A stretch of DNA of 64,000 nt from Paraburkholderia humisilvae (GTDB taxonomy: Bacteria; Pseudomonadota; Gammaproteobacteria; Burkholderiales; Burkholderiaceae): assembly GCF_902859855.1 (NCBI RefSeq), contig NZ_CADIKH010000018.1, forward strand, positions 104,583 through 168,582. Direction: 5' to 3'. Of the stretch, positions 19,222 to 28,533 are shown in pieces; position 1 is the first letter of the stretch, and every line of letters begins with the position of its first letter. The position numbers and the translations under genes were made by a program. The notes below the pieces were generated by a model. That model saw only the letters and a list, made by a program, of their open reading frames with translations. It had not been told where the DNA came from and did not search any database.

Positions 19222-21675
19222 ATGACAGCGGTGGATCTGGAATTCGACCAGCTCAACAGTACCGTCGACGCGCTGCGGCGCTCGATCTCGAATCGCATGA
19301 TGTACGGCGTCGGCAAGGATGCCGTCACCGCGCGTCCGCAAGACTGGCTGCATGCCGCCGCGCTTGCGGTGCGCGACCGGCTGGTCGCGCGCTGGATGAA
19401 GACGACACGCCTGCAATACGAGCAGGACGTGAAGCGCGTCTATTACCTGTCGATGGAATTTCTGATCGGGCGCACGTTCACGAACGCGCTGCTCGCGCTC
19501 GGCATCTACGATCAGATGAAGGAGGCGCTGGCGGGTCTCGGCGTCGATATGGAAGCGCTGACCGATCTCGAACCCGATGCGGCGCTCGGCAATGGCGGTC
19601 TCGGCCGTCTTGCCGCGTGCTTTCTCGATTCGATGGCCACGCTCGGCATTCCGGGGTTCGGCTACGGCATCCGCTACGAATACGGAATGTTCCGGCAGCA
19701 GATCGTCAATGGTGAGCAGGTCGAAGCACCGGATTACTGGCTGCGCGCGGGCAATCCGTGGGAGTTTCCGCGTCCTGAAGTGCAATACATCGTGCACTTC
19801 GGCGGCCGTACCGTGCAGCGCAACGATCATATTGAATGGATCGAAACGCAGCACGTGAATGCAATGGCGTACGACACGGTGATTCCCGGCTACGCGACGA
19901 GCGCGACCAATACGCTGCGCCTATGGTCTGCGCGCGCCACCGAAGAGCTCGATCTGTCCGCGTTCAATCAGGGCGACTACCGGCGCGCGGTGGATGCGAA
20001 GAATATGTCGGAGAACGTCTCGCGTCTGCTGTATCCGGACGACTCGACGTCGGCCGGACGCGAGTTACGGCTGCGCCAGGAGTATTTCTTCGTGTCGGCG
20101 ACGATGCAGGACCTGATTCGCCGCTATCTGCGCACGCACAGCACGTTTGGCCGCTTCACGGAGAAAGTGGCCGTGCATCTGAACGATACGCACCCGGTGC
20201 TGGCGATTCCCGAACTGTTGCGCCTGCTCGTCGACGTGCATCGTGTGCCGTGGGACAAAGCGTGGAAAGATGTGCAGCAGGTGTTCTCATACACGAATCA
20301 CACGCTGATGCCCGAAGCGCTCGAAACGTGGGACGTCGAGACGCTCGCGCGCCTGCTGCCGCGTCACATCGAGATCATCTTCGAGATCAACGCGGAGTTT
20401 CTAAAGCGCGTCAGCGAACATTCGGGGCATGACGTCGACATGATTCGCCGCATTTCGCTGGTCGACGAATATGGGCAGCGGCGTGTGCGCATGGCGCATC
20501 TGGCGATCGTCGCGAGCCAGAAGGTGAATGGCGTGTCGAAGTTGCATTCGCAACTGATGACCCGCGATATCTTCGCCGACTTCGCGAGGATGTTCCCCGA
20601 GCGCTTCACTAACGTGACGAACGGCGTGACGCCGCGGCGCTGGCTTGCGCAGTCGAGTCCGTCGATGTCATCGCTGATCGACCGGCAGATCGGCGCGCAT
20701 TGGCGCCGCGATCTGTTCGAGCTGGCGAAGCTGCGCGATCTGAAACACGATGCAGCGTTCGTCGACGCGTTCCGCGAGGCGAAACGGCAAAACAAGCTGC
20801 GCCTCGTGCAGCACCTGTCGCAGCATACGAAGATAGCGTTCGATCCGAACGCGCTGTTCGATCTGCAGGTCAAGCGCATTCATGAATACAAGCGGCAGTT
20901 GCTGAATGTGCTGCATGTGATCGTCCGCTATAACCGGATTCTCGCGGACCCGAAGCGCGATTGGGTGCCGCGCGTCGTGATGTTCGCCGGCAAGGCCGCA
21001 TCCGCGTACCGGATGGCGAAGACGATCATCAAGCTGATCGGCGACGTCAGTGACAAGGTGAACAACGACCCGGTGATCGGCGATCGGCTGAAGGTCGTGT
21101 TCGTGCCGAACTATGGCGTAAGCGTTGCGGAGCTGATCATTCCCGCCGCCGATCTGTCCGAGCAGATTTCGATGGCGGGCACGGAGGCATCGGGCACCGG
21201 CAACATGAAGCTTGCGTTGAACGGCGCGCTGACGATTGGCACGCTCGACGGCGCGAACATCGAGATCTGCGACGCAGTGGGCCGTGAGAATATCTTTATC
21301 TTCGGCCATACCGCTGATGAGGTGGATGACCTGCGCGCGACAGGCTATAGGCCGCGTCAGGTGTACGAGGGGGACGCCGAGCTGCGTCTGGCGCTCGACC
21401 AGATTCGCACCGGGTTTTTCTCGCCGGACGATCCGCTGCGCTTCTCGGATATCTTCCACACGCTCGTCGATTGGGGCGATCACTATATGGTGCTGGCCGA
21501 TTTTGCCGCGTTCGCGACAGCACAGGATGAGGTCGACCGGCGTTTCGTCGATGCACGCGGCTGGGCGGCAAGCGCAATCGAAAACGTGGCTGGTATGGGG
21601 CAGTTTTCATCGGATCGCACCATCGCCGAGTACGCGCGCGACATCTGGCAAGTGAAGCCGCTCGAGCTGGAATAA
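19222..21675 (+). CDS. glgP: Glycogen/starch/alpha-glucan phosphorylase
   Basis: Releases glucose 1-phosphate from glycogen using inorganic phosphate and PLP. The 817 residues match the family length (E. coli GlgP 815). Visible: YYLSMEFLIGRTFTNALL, DAALGNGGLGRLAACFLDSMAT and GYGIRYEYGMF in the N-terminal half. FVPNYGVSVAELIIPAADLSEQIS and the PLP lysine near residue 663 in EASGTGNMKLALNGA are in the C-terminal half. The ATG at 19222 follows CGGAGGCTTCG; the frame is open upstream to 19000 but that part is not conserved. No other glycogen genes are nearby, so it is a stand-alone copy. A hairpin follows the stop. Confidence 0.96.
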   Translation: MTAVDLEFDQLNSTVDALRRSISNRMMYGVGKDAVTARPQDWLHAAALAVRDRLVARWMKTTRLQYEQDVKRVYYLSMEFLIGRTFTNALLALGIYDQMKEALAGLGVDMEALTDLEPDAALGNGGLGRLAACFLDSMATLGIPGFGYGIRYEYGMFRQQIVNGEQVEAPDYWLRAGNPWEFPRPEVQYIVHFGGRTVQRNDHIEWIETQHVNAMAYDTVIPGYATSATNTLRLWSARATEELDLSAFNQGDYRRAVDAKNMSENVSRLLYPDDSTSAGRELRLRQEYFFVSATMQDLIRRYLRTHSTFGRFTEKVAVHLNDTHPVLAIPELLRLLVDVHRVPWDKAWKDVQQVFSYTNHTLMPEALETWDVETLARLLPRHIEIIFEINAEFLKRVSEHSGHDVDMIRRISLVDEYGQRRVRMAHLAIVASQKVNGVSKLHSQLMTRDIFADFARMFPERFTNVTNGVTPRRWLAQSSPSMSSLIDRQIGAHWRRDLFELAKLRDLKHDAAFVDAFREAKRQNKLRLVQHLSQHTKIAFDPNALFDLQVKRIHEYKRQLLNVLHVIVRYNRILADPKRDWVPRVVMFAGKAASAYRMAKTIIKLIGDVSDKVNNDPVIGDRLKVVFVPNYGVSVAELIIPAADLSEQISMAGTEASGTGNMKLALNGALTIGTLDGANIEICDAVGRENIFIFGHTADEVDDLRATGYRPRQVYEGDAELRLALDQIRTGFFSPDDPLRFSDIFHTLVDWGDHYMVLADFAAFATAQDEVDRRFVDARGWAASAIENVAGMGQFSSDRTIAEYARDIWQVKPLELE

Positions 21676-21693
21676 GACGGCGCAAGTCGCGCA

Positions 21694-21723
21694 GGGGCGG
21701 CGCAGCGGCGTGCGCCGCGCCCC
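21694..21723. terminator. GC-rich hairpin between convergent genes
   Basis: Arms GGGGCGGCGCA (21694-21704) and TGCGCCGCGCCCC (21711-21723) pair with one bulge and a 6-base loop. There is no T run on either side. It fills the 49-base gap between glgP and the convergent lipoprotein gene, so a bidirectional transcription barrier is likely but not proven. Confidence 0.45.
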
Positions 21724-21724
21724 A

Positions 21725-22795
21725 TTACCCGTCAATCGTTTCGATATCGCGCGCGGCGCGCACGCCGAGCTGCGCGTTCGTAAAGTCGAACAGTAAATCG
21801 ATGTTCTGCAGCGCCATCAGGCCAATCACAATTCGGTTCCCACCGGCATGGGTCTTCGCAATCGTCACCTGAGCGCCGTCGAAACGATGCCCCCATGCGC
21901 CGATGCCGAGCGCGAGATTGTAGTTGCCCTGTTTGAGCACCTTGTTTTCGGCGTCGTCGTCGAGCCAGTCCGGCGCCTTGTCGGTCTCGATACGGACCAT
22001 GCCGGTGCCACCCGTTGCGAACACAACGGGTGCGCAAAAGCGCATCTTGTCGGCGACTTGCACGCAACCCATCGGCCATTGCAGCGCACCGTCCTGAGCT
22101 ACTCGCAATGGCAGCAGTGTGAAACCGGCGGCTACCGCGTTTGACGGACTCAGCACGAGGTACGGCCGTGCCAGATCCGGATGCACAAGATAACGCTGAC
22201 CAATACGCGCGGGCAATGCGCGCAGCGGTTGCGTGCAGCACGTGTCGTCCGGCGCATCCGCGGCGGCGCCGAGAATGCCGGAAAATGCCCAGCCGAACTC
22301 ACCAGTGTAGCCATCCGTTGCCACGCAACGTTTCGCGCCGGGCAAACAGCGCACATCGTCAACCGATTGCGCGGCGATATCGACGGGTTTCGTACCGGCC
22401 ACGCTGAACGGCACCGTGACCACCGGCCCGGAAGCTTGCGCACCGGTCGGGAAGGACAGCGAAGTGCGAACGCCGGCAGCGGGGTAGGTCGTACGCGGCA
22501 GCACGGACGACAGCACACGCACGCCGCGTGTGCCGGTATCGAACATCAGATAAACGGGTTTGCCGTCGATTTGTGCGGGTAATCCGAGCCGCGCGTGGCC
22601 AAGGTCGCTGCGTTCCACATGCAGCGGGACCAGCAGGCCGTCGCGGCCGTTGTTGATCAGACCCGCGGTGGGGGCGGGCGGCGTCGGCGTGGTGATTGAC
22701 GTGCCGCAGCCGGAGAACACTGCCGCCGACAGCATGGCGACAATTCGTGCGCTCGCGCGCGCCGCCGTGCGACGCGGCGAAGAATACGTACCCAT
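21725..22795 (-). CDS. Retropepsin-like aspartyl protease-fold lipoprotein
   Basis: A 356-residue putative envelope lipoprotein: basic start, hydrophobic stretch and lipobox FSGC (Cys30). The segment KPVYLMFDTGTRGVRVL carries a DTG motif (Asp86), as in clan AA aspartyl proteases. The C-terminal part has NRIVIGLMALQNIDLLFDFTNAQLGV, which resembles the usual ending (I-G-x-x-x-L...FDF...G). Whether it is an active peptidase is unknown. It also has a Cys-rich stretch (DDVRCLPGAKRCVATD and DDTCCTQP) that could form disulphides. The start at 22795 has AAGG about 8 bases upstream; the frame is open to 22909. Confidence 0.72.
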   Translation of the reverse strand: MGTYSSPRRTAARASARIVAMLSAAVFSGCGTSITTPTPPAPTAGLINNGRDGLLVPLHVERSDLGHARLGLPAQIDGKPVYLMFDTGTRGVRVLSSVLPRTTYPAAGVRTSLSFPTGAQASGPVVTVPFSVAGTKPVDIAAQSVDDVRCLPGAKRCVATDGYTGEFGWAFSGILGAAADAPDDTCCTQPLRALPARIGQRYLVHPDLARPYLVLSPSNAVAAGFTLLPLRVAQDGALQWPMGCVQVADKMRFCAPVVFATGGTGMVRIETDKAPDWLDDDAENKVLKQGNYNLALGIGAWGHRFDGAQVTIAKTHAGGNRIVIGLMALQNIDLLFDFTNAQLGVRAARDIETIDG

Positions 22796-22953
22796 GGGAC
22801 ACACCTTGCGGTTACGCGTGTCCCTATGACGGCTGCCTCGACGCATGCGCACTGCGCGCGCGGCGTTTGCGTTGTCCGCATCAGGGAACGCGGGATGACA
22901 AAACCGCAAACTCTACGCGCGCGCCGCGGCGCATCTGCAAAAATTTGTGACGA

Positions 22954-23292
22954 CTAGGCGTCCTGGCGACGTTTGATGTCCGTCGATCTGACACGGCCGA
23001 TGGTGGCACGCTCCAAGGCGCCGGTAAGCGCGCCGATCACTTCGTCGATGGTGCGCGACATCACTTCGACGCGGAACGTGATGCGTTCATGACGCTTGTC
23101 GATGGTCATCACGTAGAGGCGCAGATCGGTGCCCAGTGCGGTGTGCAACGCGCGCCGGCCGACGGCGGAGGAGGTGCCGGACAACGTGATGTCGATCGTG
23201 ACAAAGGAGGTGGACGGTTGAGGGGCGGGGGCCGGCGTACGAAACACGCGCGACGCGGGCCGTTCAAGGGTGGAGACAGGTTCGTGCATCAT
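22954..23292 (-). CDS. Hypothetical protein, 112 residues
   Basis: No family recognised with confidence. After a proline-rich N terminus (TPAPAPQPS) there is one small alpha/beta domain, FVTIDITLSGTSSAVGRRALHTALGTDLRLYVMTIDKRHERITFRVEV. Its strand-helix-strand pattern is of the kind seen in ACT or ferredoxin-like folds. Two ATG codons in a row (23290-23292 and 23287-23289) could start it. It ends with basic residues (DIKRRQDA). It runs in the same direction as its right-hand neighbour, with a gap of about 160 bases. Confidence 0.62.
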   Translation of the reverse strand: MMHEPVSTLERPASRVFRTPAPAPQPSTSFVTIDITLSGTSSAVGRRALHTALGTDLRLYVMTIDKRHERITFRVEVMSRTIDEVIGALTGALERATIGRVRSTDIKRRQDA

Positions 23293-23454
23293 CTAGGTGC
23301 CGACGCGAGCGGGGACGGCACGGCTGTTGAGACCTGTCCACTGTAGCCCCGCGGGTCTTAAACGAGTGCAAAAGCGCGGCGGCGGAAGGTTAATTTTGTG
23401 TTAACGACTTTTACACCTTATTTGCGCCGGATTTGCCCGGTGTTGCCCGTGTGA

Positions 23455-23837
23455 TCAGGCCACTGGCGAGGTGGGCAGTGCGTCGCGAACGGTTTGCGCG
23501 ACGCGTTCGACGAACTCGAGATCGACGCTCGACAGCGCTTCCCGCTGACTGCCGCCCGACTCGACGATCAACCGGTGTGTCACGTCCTGGCTGGCCCACG
23601 TAATCCAGCCGACCACGATCAGCATCACGCCGCACACAATGCCAACCGGCGAACCGAACAGCCCGCCGACGATCGCGCCCACCACACCGATCACCGAAAT
23701 AGCGATGGGCAGCCACCTGTTCTTGCGGACCGTCACGACGCGCACGCCGCCGATTTCCCGCAGCGGAAAGACCTGACCGGCTGCAGACAACGCGTTGCGC
23801 GTGACCGATACACCGCGCTCATTGAAGGGGATGTCCA
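23455..23837 (-). CDS. Small membrane protein, DUF6232-like
   Basis: About 127 residues with two adjacent membrane spans (LPIAISVIGVVGAIVGGLFG and PVGIVCGVMLIVVGWITWA). They are preceded by a strand-rich part (MDIPFNERGVSVTRNALSAAGQVFPLREIGGVRVV) and followed by a soluble tail ending LPTSPVA. This layout resembles the DUF6232 group; I hold that name loosely. The ATG at 23837 was chosen because the conserved-looking part begins there. ATG at 23872 and GTG at 23898 are alternatives, and none has a good ribosome binding site. Function unknown. Confidence 0.66.
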
Positions 23838-24036
23838 TGGGGTGGAAGAAAGAGAGAAGCATTGGCCGGGCGCGCGTAGGGGATTTCGGCGTGCCCACGG
23901 TGTGCGTGGCGCGTCGTACCGCTGGACACCTGTGTCAAATCCCGTAATGCGGAATTTTATGCCTAAATTGCCACGCGGCAGGGATGGCGTTGAGGAATCC
24001 GAGGATGATCGTAGCCAGCGGCCTGGTTTAGAGGTT

Positions 24037-25365
24037 CTATTGCGAGATAGAAGCCAGGAATGCCGCGTTGAGCTTTTCGATCTCGGTCACCATCCGCTGG
24101 ACCTCTTCCATCTGCTGATCGTCAAACTGGAACGCGAAAAGCTTCAGAAACTCCACCACATGCAGGAGCACGACAATCACATTCAGATGTACGGAATCGA
24201 ATTCGGCGGCCTTCGCATAGCGGAAATACTTGTCCAGTTTCCGTATGAGTGATTGATACACAGGTTTGAATTCCCTAGGTGCTTCGGTGTCCAAAGTTTG
24301 CACGATATTGCCGCGCACGGTTCTGTCCAGATACGCATGCAGATTCTGACGCAGGTACGGGCCGACCTTGTTTTTCTGCCTTTCGAAAGTAATAGGTTCC
24401 TTGTATTCGACATCTTGGTAGGTGCGCACAGGCTTTTCCGTGCCAGATCCCAGTTCCATCTGAATGCTGGAATGGTTATTGTCGAGTGCCGTATTGCGGG
24501 CATGCGTGCCATTGTCCTGATGCCCGTAATAGACCAATAACGAGTTTTGCGTCGTGTCGGCAATCCATCCGGCACAGAGCAGGCACGGTTTGAGGGTGGT
24601 GTAGATCCGGCATCCGTCCGGAAGTTGTGACTGTCCGTGAAACTGCAGGTAGCGTTCTATCGCAGTGCGTTCCGCATGGGCGAGGCTGTTTGTATTGCGC
24701 GAGTCATTCGTTCCCCAACTGATGATCTGCCCGTTAGAGCCAACAATGATTGCAGCAATCTTGTACCCCTTTTCCTTGTCGATTTGCGTAGCCAGGGTGA
24801 ATGCCGCGGCCATGTAAATTCGGTGCACCGCATGCGTACCGTCAACTGGCGACACCTGGGCCAGATCGACCGGCTGTCGAATCGTTGGGATATTCGCCAG
24901 AGAAACATCGAGTCGGGGCTGGTTTCCGGCTGCGAACTTCCTGAACTGGAATCGCTTGGTCGACAGTTCGGCCGCACCTACGGGGTTCTGCTGCGCCGAG
25001 TCGATGAAGTAGTAGCAGACTTCGGGAGACTGACCGGATGTGGCTTTCATGAAGGCGAGCGCACCCTTCCAGGGTTGCTGTTCCGCGTAGTTTTTGCGAA
25101 CCGTACCGTACTGGCAGATTGCGACCGAAGCGAGGGTCCCTGGCTTGTTTTTAAACGTCGTCCGCGCCGCGAACTCGATCAGCATAAGAAGCGTCCTGCC
25201 ATGATGCTGTGACGCGTCCTGAATCCAGAACACCTCGCTTCTGTCGTGCAATGGGCTGGTCGGCGATACGACGCAGAACAGGACGGGAGTCTGTGGCGGG
25301 ATACCGCATGCGCGCTGCAGCGCCCCGATGATGCAGTGCCTGTCGCGTTCTGCAATCTCGTTCAT
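24037..25365 (-). CDS. Zinc-dependent deaminase-fold protein (Bd3614-like?)
   Basis: A 442-residue protein with a complete zinc deaminase site in its middle: HAE at 230-232 (LAHAERTAIERY) and PCxxC at 260-264 (TTLKPCLLCAGW). The segment before it, KIAAIIVGSNGQIISWGTND, is the first hairpin of the cytidine-deaminase fold. The first 180 residues and the last 130 are not recognised; the tail is helical. The overall plan resembles the Bd3614-like deaminases described from comparative genomics of polymorphic toxins and related systems, but that is an inference from motifs. The start at 25365 has GGGA about 9 bases before the ATG; the frame is open to 25644. GC content and codon use are lower than the neighbours, which suggests transfer. 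Confidence 0.72.
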   Translation of the reverse strand: MNEIAERDRHCIIGALQRACGIPPQTPVLFCVVSPTSPLHDRSEVFWIQDASQHHGRTLLMLIEFAARTTFKNKPGTLASVAICQYGTVRKNYAEQQPWKGALAFMKATSGQSPEVCYYFIDSAQQNPVGAAELSTKRFQFRKFAAGNQPRLDVSLANIPTIRQPVDLAQVSPVDGTHAVHRIYMAAAFTLATQIDKEKGYKIAAIIVGSNGQIISWGTNDSRNTNSLAHAERTAIERYLQFHGQSQLPDGCRIYTTLKPCLLCAGWIADTTQNSLLVYYGHQDNGTHARNTALDNNHSSIQMELGSGTEKPVRTYQDVEYKEPITFERQKNKVGPYLRQNLHAYLDRTVRGNIVQTLDTEAPREFKPVYQSLIRKLDKYFRYAKAAEFDSVHLNVIVVLLHVVEFLKLFAFQFDDQQMEEVQRMVTEIEKLNAAFLASISQ

Positions 25366-25602
25366 AACGTGGTCCCGCAGGCTGTCGAAGCGCTCGCAAG
25401 CGTTCCATTTAAGAAGCAACCTGATCGAGATGCAATACCTGGAATCTGGTAGGCGGGAGAAGCGCGCAGCGCATCTACGGTGTCGTTCCATTCCGATCAC
25501 GACGACGCGAAACCGGAGCTGCAGTCGGGCGTTCGGCGTCGGCGCATGTTGCGAACGCAACCATATGGCGATGACAGACTCGCGCCTGGCTAGACCTGCA
25601 AA
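25366..25602. other. Gap upstream of deaminase-fold gene
   Basis: The leftward frame is open here but lacks protein-like composition, so I treat it as non-coding. It should contain the promoter of the deaminase-fold gene. The porin terminator begins at 25603. Confidence 0.4.
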
Positions 25603-25629
25603 TAAAAAAACGCCCCGAAGGGCGTCTTT
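25603..25629 (-). terminator. Rho-independent terminator of the porin gene
   Basis: Read leftward, GACGCCC-TTCG-GGGCG forms a tight hairpin with a stable tetraloop, followed by a run of seven T. It lies about 60 bases past the porin stop codon. Confidence 0.9.
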
Positions 25630-25689
25630 GCGTGCTTCCACCAAGGCTGGCCGTACGCGTTGCGCGCAAGGCCCAGTCGCGATGGCGAT

Positions 25690-26886
25690 TTAGAACTTGT
25701 GACGCATGCCGATGCGGAATGCCAGCTGATTCTGCGCGTTGCTGCCCGAGTTGCCGAAGAACGAGTTGCTGTCGCCGATCGACGCTTGCAGGTTCGACTT
25801 GCCGACGGTGCCGCTCGCGTCCTGGAAGGCGGTCAGGAAGTAAACGTCGGTACGCTTGCTAAGCGCGTAGTCGACGGCTGCGTTGACCTGGTTCCAGTGG
25901 CCGCTCGCCGGCGAGCCGCTGAGGCGCGAGTACGTGTACGCGAGTTGCAGCGACAGCGCTTGCGTGAGTGCGTACTTGCCGCCCACGTCAACCGCGGTGT
26001 AGGCCGACGAGGCCAGGCTGATCGGCGAGAACAGCGTGTTCGTGTACAACGCCCAGACCGAAGCCGGCCCGAACGTATAGCGGCCGCCGACACCGAACGT
26101 GCGCAGATCGCGGAGCACGCCCGGCAGACCCGTCGGGCCCGCACCCGTGCCCGGGTTGAAGTTCGCGAGGTTCGTCGAGAACGCCGGCGTCGACAGAGCC
26201 GGGAACTTGATGTCCGTGTAGGCGGCACCGATACCGAACGGGCCGTACGCGTAGTTCGCGCCGAAGCTGTACGTACGTGACGAGCCGGTCGCCGGATTAG
26301 CCGTCGTACCGGTCGTCGGTGCGCCGCCGAATGCGCCAGCCTGGTTCGAGAAGCCGTACAACGCACCGAAGGTCAGGCCGTAGAAGTTCGCGCTGCTGAA
26401 CTTCACCGAGTTGTTGATACGGCTCGACGTCAACTGGTCGACGTCGTTGAAGTGGTAAGCGTAGTTGCCGACGACCGTGTTGCCGCCGTTCGAGTACGCG
26501 CCGCCGAGCACGTCGGTCGACAGCGAGTATTGACGGCCGAACGTGACCGAACCGATACCGTCCTTCGACAGGCCGACGAACGCTTGACGGCCGAACAGTG
26601 CGCCACCCTGGCTAGCCGTGCCGTTGCCGCTGTTGAAGCCGCCTTCGAGCACGAAGATCGCCTTCAGGCCGCTACCGAGGTCTTCCGTACCGCGCATGCC
26701 CCAACGGCTGCCTTGCGCGACGCCGTCGTCATACTTGAAAAGCTTCTGCGAATTGGTACCGCTGTGGTTCACATAGCTGATACCTGCGTCGATGATTCCG
26801 TACAGCGTGACGCTACTTTGCGCGTGGGCGGCGCCAGCAAAAGTTGCGAGGAGCGCCGTGGTCAGTACTTTCTTGTTCAAATGCAT
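25690..26886 (-). CDS. Gram-negative porin (Burkholderia type)
   Basis: Outer-membrane trimeric general porin, 398 residues. It has a signal peptide ending AHA, then QSSVTLYGIIDAGISYVNHSG, the standard first strand of this family. It contains RFGWRG-like WGMRGTEDLGSGLKAIFVLEGGF, FGRQAFVGLSKDGIGSVTFGRQYS (constriction region) and a terminal Phe (GMRHKF) needed for outer-membrane insertion. Start choice: the ATG at 26886 touches the GGAGA sequence, too close for a ribosome binding site, whereas the TTG two codons later (26880) sits 6 bases from GGAG and would give the usual NKKVL start. Either gives the same mature protein. A terminator follows. Substrate selectivity cannot be read. Confidence 0.95.
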   Translation of the reverse strand: MHLNKKVLTTALLATFAGAAHAQSSVTLYGIIDAGISYVNHSGTNSQKLFKYDDGVAQGSRWGMRGTEDLGSGLKAIFVLEGGFNSGNGTASQGGALFGRQAFVGLSKDGIGSVTFGRQYSLSTDVLGGAYSNGGNTVVGNYAYHFNDVDQLTSSRINNSVKFSSANFYGLTFGALYGFSNQAGAFGGAPTTGTTANPATGSSRTYSFGANYAYGPFGIGAAYTDIKFPALSTPAFSTNLANFNPGTGAGPTGLPGVLRDLRTFGVGGRYTFGPASVWALYTNTLFSPISLASSAYTAVDVGGKYALTQALSLQLAYTYSRLSGSPASGHWNQVNAAVDYALSKRTDVYFLTAFQDASGTVGKSNLQASIGDSNSFFGNSGSNAQNQLAFRIGMRHKF

Positions 26887-26979
26887 TCTCCGATTTAGAA
26901 AAGGATGCCAGCGACAGTTGCCATGCTCTTACGGCCGGTCTTTCGTCGCCCGCAAATTTAGCGGGAATGCATGTAACTG

Positions 26980-27008
26980 AATATGACAATTGCGTAATTT
27001 GTGGACAA
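26980..27008 (-). promoter_or_regulatory. Possible sigma-70 promoter of the porin gene
   Basis: Read leftward: TTGTCC (27003-27008), a 17-base spacer and CATATT (26980-26985), about 95 bases before the porin start, within an AT-rich region. The match is moderate. Confidence 0.35.
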
Positions 27009-27146
27009 TGTAGTGCAAAAGCTACATTTTTTAGAGAGGATTGCGGAAATTTTTGCCCGTTTTTTATAGTTACGCCTACAGATTACTTATAGATGTATGT
27101 AATGTGAAAGAATTATGACCGACCCTCGGAAGGAAGCGCTGAAAGC

Positions 27147-27173
27147 AAATCGCCCGCTTAAAGCGGGCGATTT
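27147..27173 (-). terminator. Terminator hairpin after the desuccinylase-like gene
   Basis: Inverted repeat AAATCGCCCGCTT / AAGCGGGCGATTT with a minimal loop, 40 bases past the leftward stop at 27213. The flanking T stretch is short (ATTTGCTTTC read leftward). Confidence 0.65.
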
Positions 27174-27212
27174 CTTCGGGTCAGCGCACCGCCGTCAGCG
27201 GCGGCTCAAGGT

Positions 27213-28328
27213 TCAGGCGGACAGCAGCGACCCCGTGCGGAACGCCTTCGCGCCGGCCACGCGCGCGACTTCCATGCCGGCGGTCGCAAAGCGCGACACA
27301 TGCCGCGCGTAAAGCACGCCGGACACCGTGCATTTCAGCGTCACGACGCGATCGGTCAGCGGATCGACGATGTCGGCGATCTCCGTGCCCGCGTTGACCC
27401 ACTTTCCGACTTCCGCGCGGAACACCACCACGCCGCTCGCCGGTGTTCTGATCGGCTCGGTGCCCGCAAGCGGCGTCGCCGCGAATTCGAGCGGCGGCAT
27501 CGGTGCGGCCGTGCCCTCGATTACGCCGCGGTGCGTCAGGTATTCGACGATCCCTTGCGCGTCTTTCTCCGCGAACTCATATGACACGTCGCGCTGGCTG
27601 CGCAGTTCGACGGTGACTGAGATCGAGCCGTTCGGAATCGGAAAGCGGTCGCCAAAGCGCGTGCGCAGATCGGACCAGCAGAAGCTGTGAATTTCGTCGA
27701 ACGGGTTGCCGACCGAGTCGAGCGCGAGCAGCGATGCCTTCGCATCGAGGTAGCGCGACAGCGGCTCGACATCCGGCCACAGGTCCGGGTTCGTGTACAG
27801 GTGCAGCGCGGCTTCCCAATCGCAATGCAGATCGAGCACGATGTCCGCGTCGTACGACATCAGTTGCAGCGCGAGGCGGTGCGATTCGAGTTCGGTGCGC
27901 GGCCGTTGCGCTTCGAGCGCTTCGCGCATCGCCGCACGGATCGCCGAGCGGTTGCGCGCGACGTCATCGGTGAGCCGCTTTTCGATGATCGGCTCGACGA
28001 GCGCGGCGAGGTTATGGAAGTTGCGGTTGAAATTCTGTGCGGTGTTCGTGTCGAAGCGGCCTGCCAGCAGCCCGAGCAGATGCTGGTTCAGGCCGATCGG
28101 ATTGGCGACCGGTACCACGATAATCTCGCCGCGCAACTTGCCGGCGGCTTCAAGTGCTTCGAGCTTGCGGCGCAAGGCCCAGCAGACGAGCATGCCAGGC
28201 AGTTCGTCGGCATGCAGCGACGACTGGATATAAACCTTCTGTCCGCCGCCGGGGCCGTAGTGGAAGCTCGTCAGACTGCGGGCGGTACCCAGCGACGGGG
28301 AAATCAGCGGATGAGTTTGGGTGTGCAT
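27213..28328 (-). CDS. Succinylglutamate desuccinylase/aspartoacylase family protein (M14-like)
   Basis: Zinc-dependent deacylase of the M14C/AstE-ASPA group, 371 residues. Zinc ligands are visible as SLHADELPG (His39, Glu42) and VLDLHCDW (His168), and the catalytic Glu is probable in SVTVELRSQRD. The C-terminal 100 residues (RTPASGVVVFRAEVGKWVNAGTEIADIVD) form a lipoyl-like beta domain seen in many members. The natural substrate is uncertain: N-acylated amino acids are likely from family knowledge. It lies next to, but is terminated separately from, a gene for a basic-amino-acid binding protein, which hints at arginine-related metabolism. The start at 28328 is the first ATG of the conserved frame. 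Confidence 0.85.
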   Translation of the reverse strand: MHTQTHPLISPSLGTARSLTSFHYGPGGGQKVYIQSSLHADELPGMLVCWALRRKLEALEAAGKLRGEIIVVPVANPIGLNQHLLGLLAGRFDTNTAQNFNRNFHNLAALVEPIIEKRLTDDVARNRSAIRAAMREALEAQRPRTELESHRLALQLMSYDADIVLDLHCDWEAALHLYTNPDLWPDVEPLSRYLDAKASLLALDSVGNPFDEIHSFCWSDLRTRFGDRFPIPNGSISVTVELRSQRDVSYEFAEKDAQGIVEYLTHRGVIEGTAAPMPPLEFAATPLAGTEPIRTPASGVVVFRAEVGKWVNAGTEIADIVDPLTDRVVTLKCTVSGVLYARHVSRFATAGMEVARVAGAKAFRTGSLLSA

Positions 28329-28461
28329 GATTCAGGGGCGGCAAAGCGTCAAGCCGCGCTATGTGGTTGATTGCAGGGTAAGAACCGTAGCGCGCACAAC
28401 GAAACGCGAGAGGGGCGGGCGAGTTCCAACTGCACGATCTTATCCGATCCGACGCGCCAAA

Positions 28462-28489
28462 CAAAAACGGGCTCCGCGAGGAGCCCGTC
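28462..28489 (-). terminator. Rho-independent terminator of the binding-protein gene
   Basis: Read leftward: ACGGGCTCC-TCGC-GGAGCCCGT followed by TTTTTGTTT. It lies 45 bases past the stop of the amino-acid binding protein gene. Confidence 0.9.
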
Positions 28490-28533
28490 CTTTCACACCA
28501 GCCGGCGCGGCCCAGCCGCGCCGCCGGCGCCGA

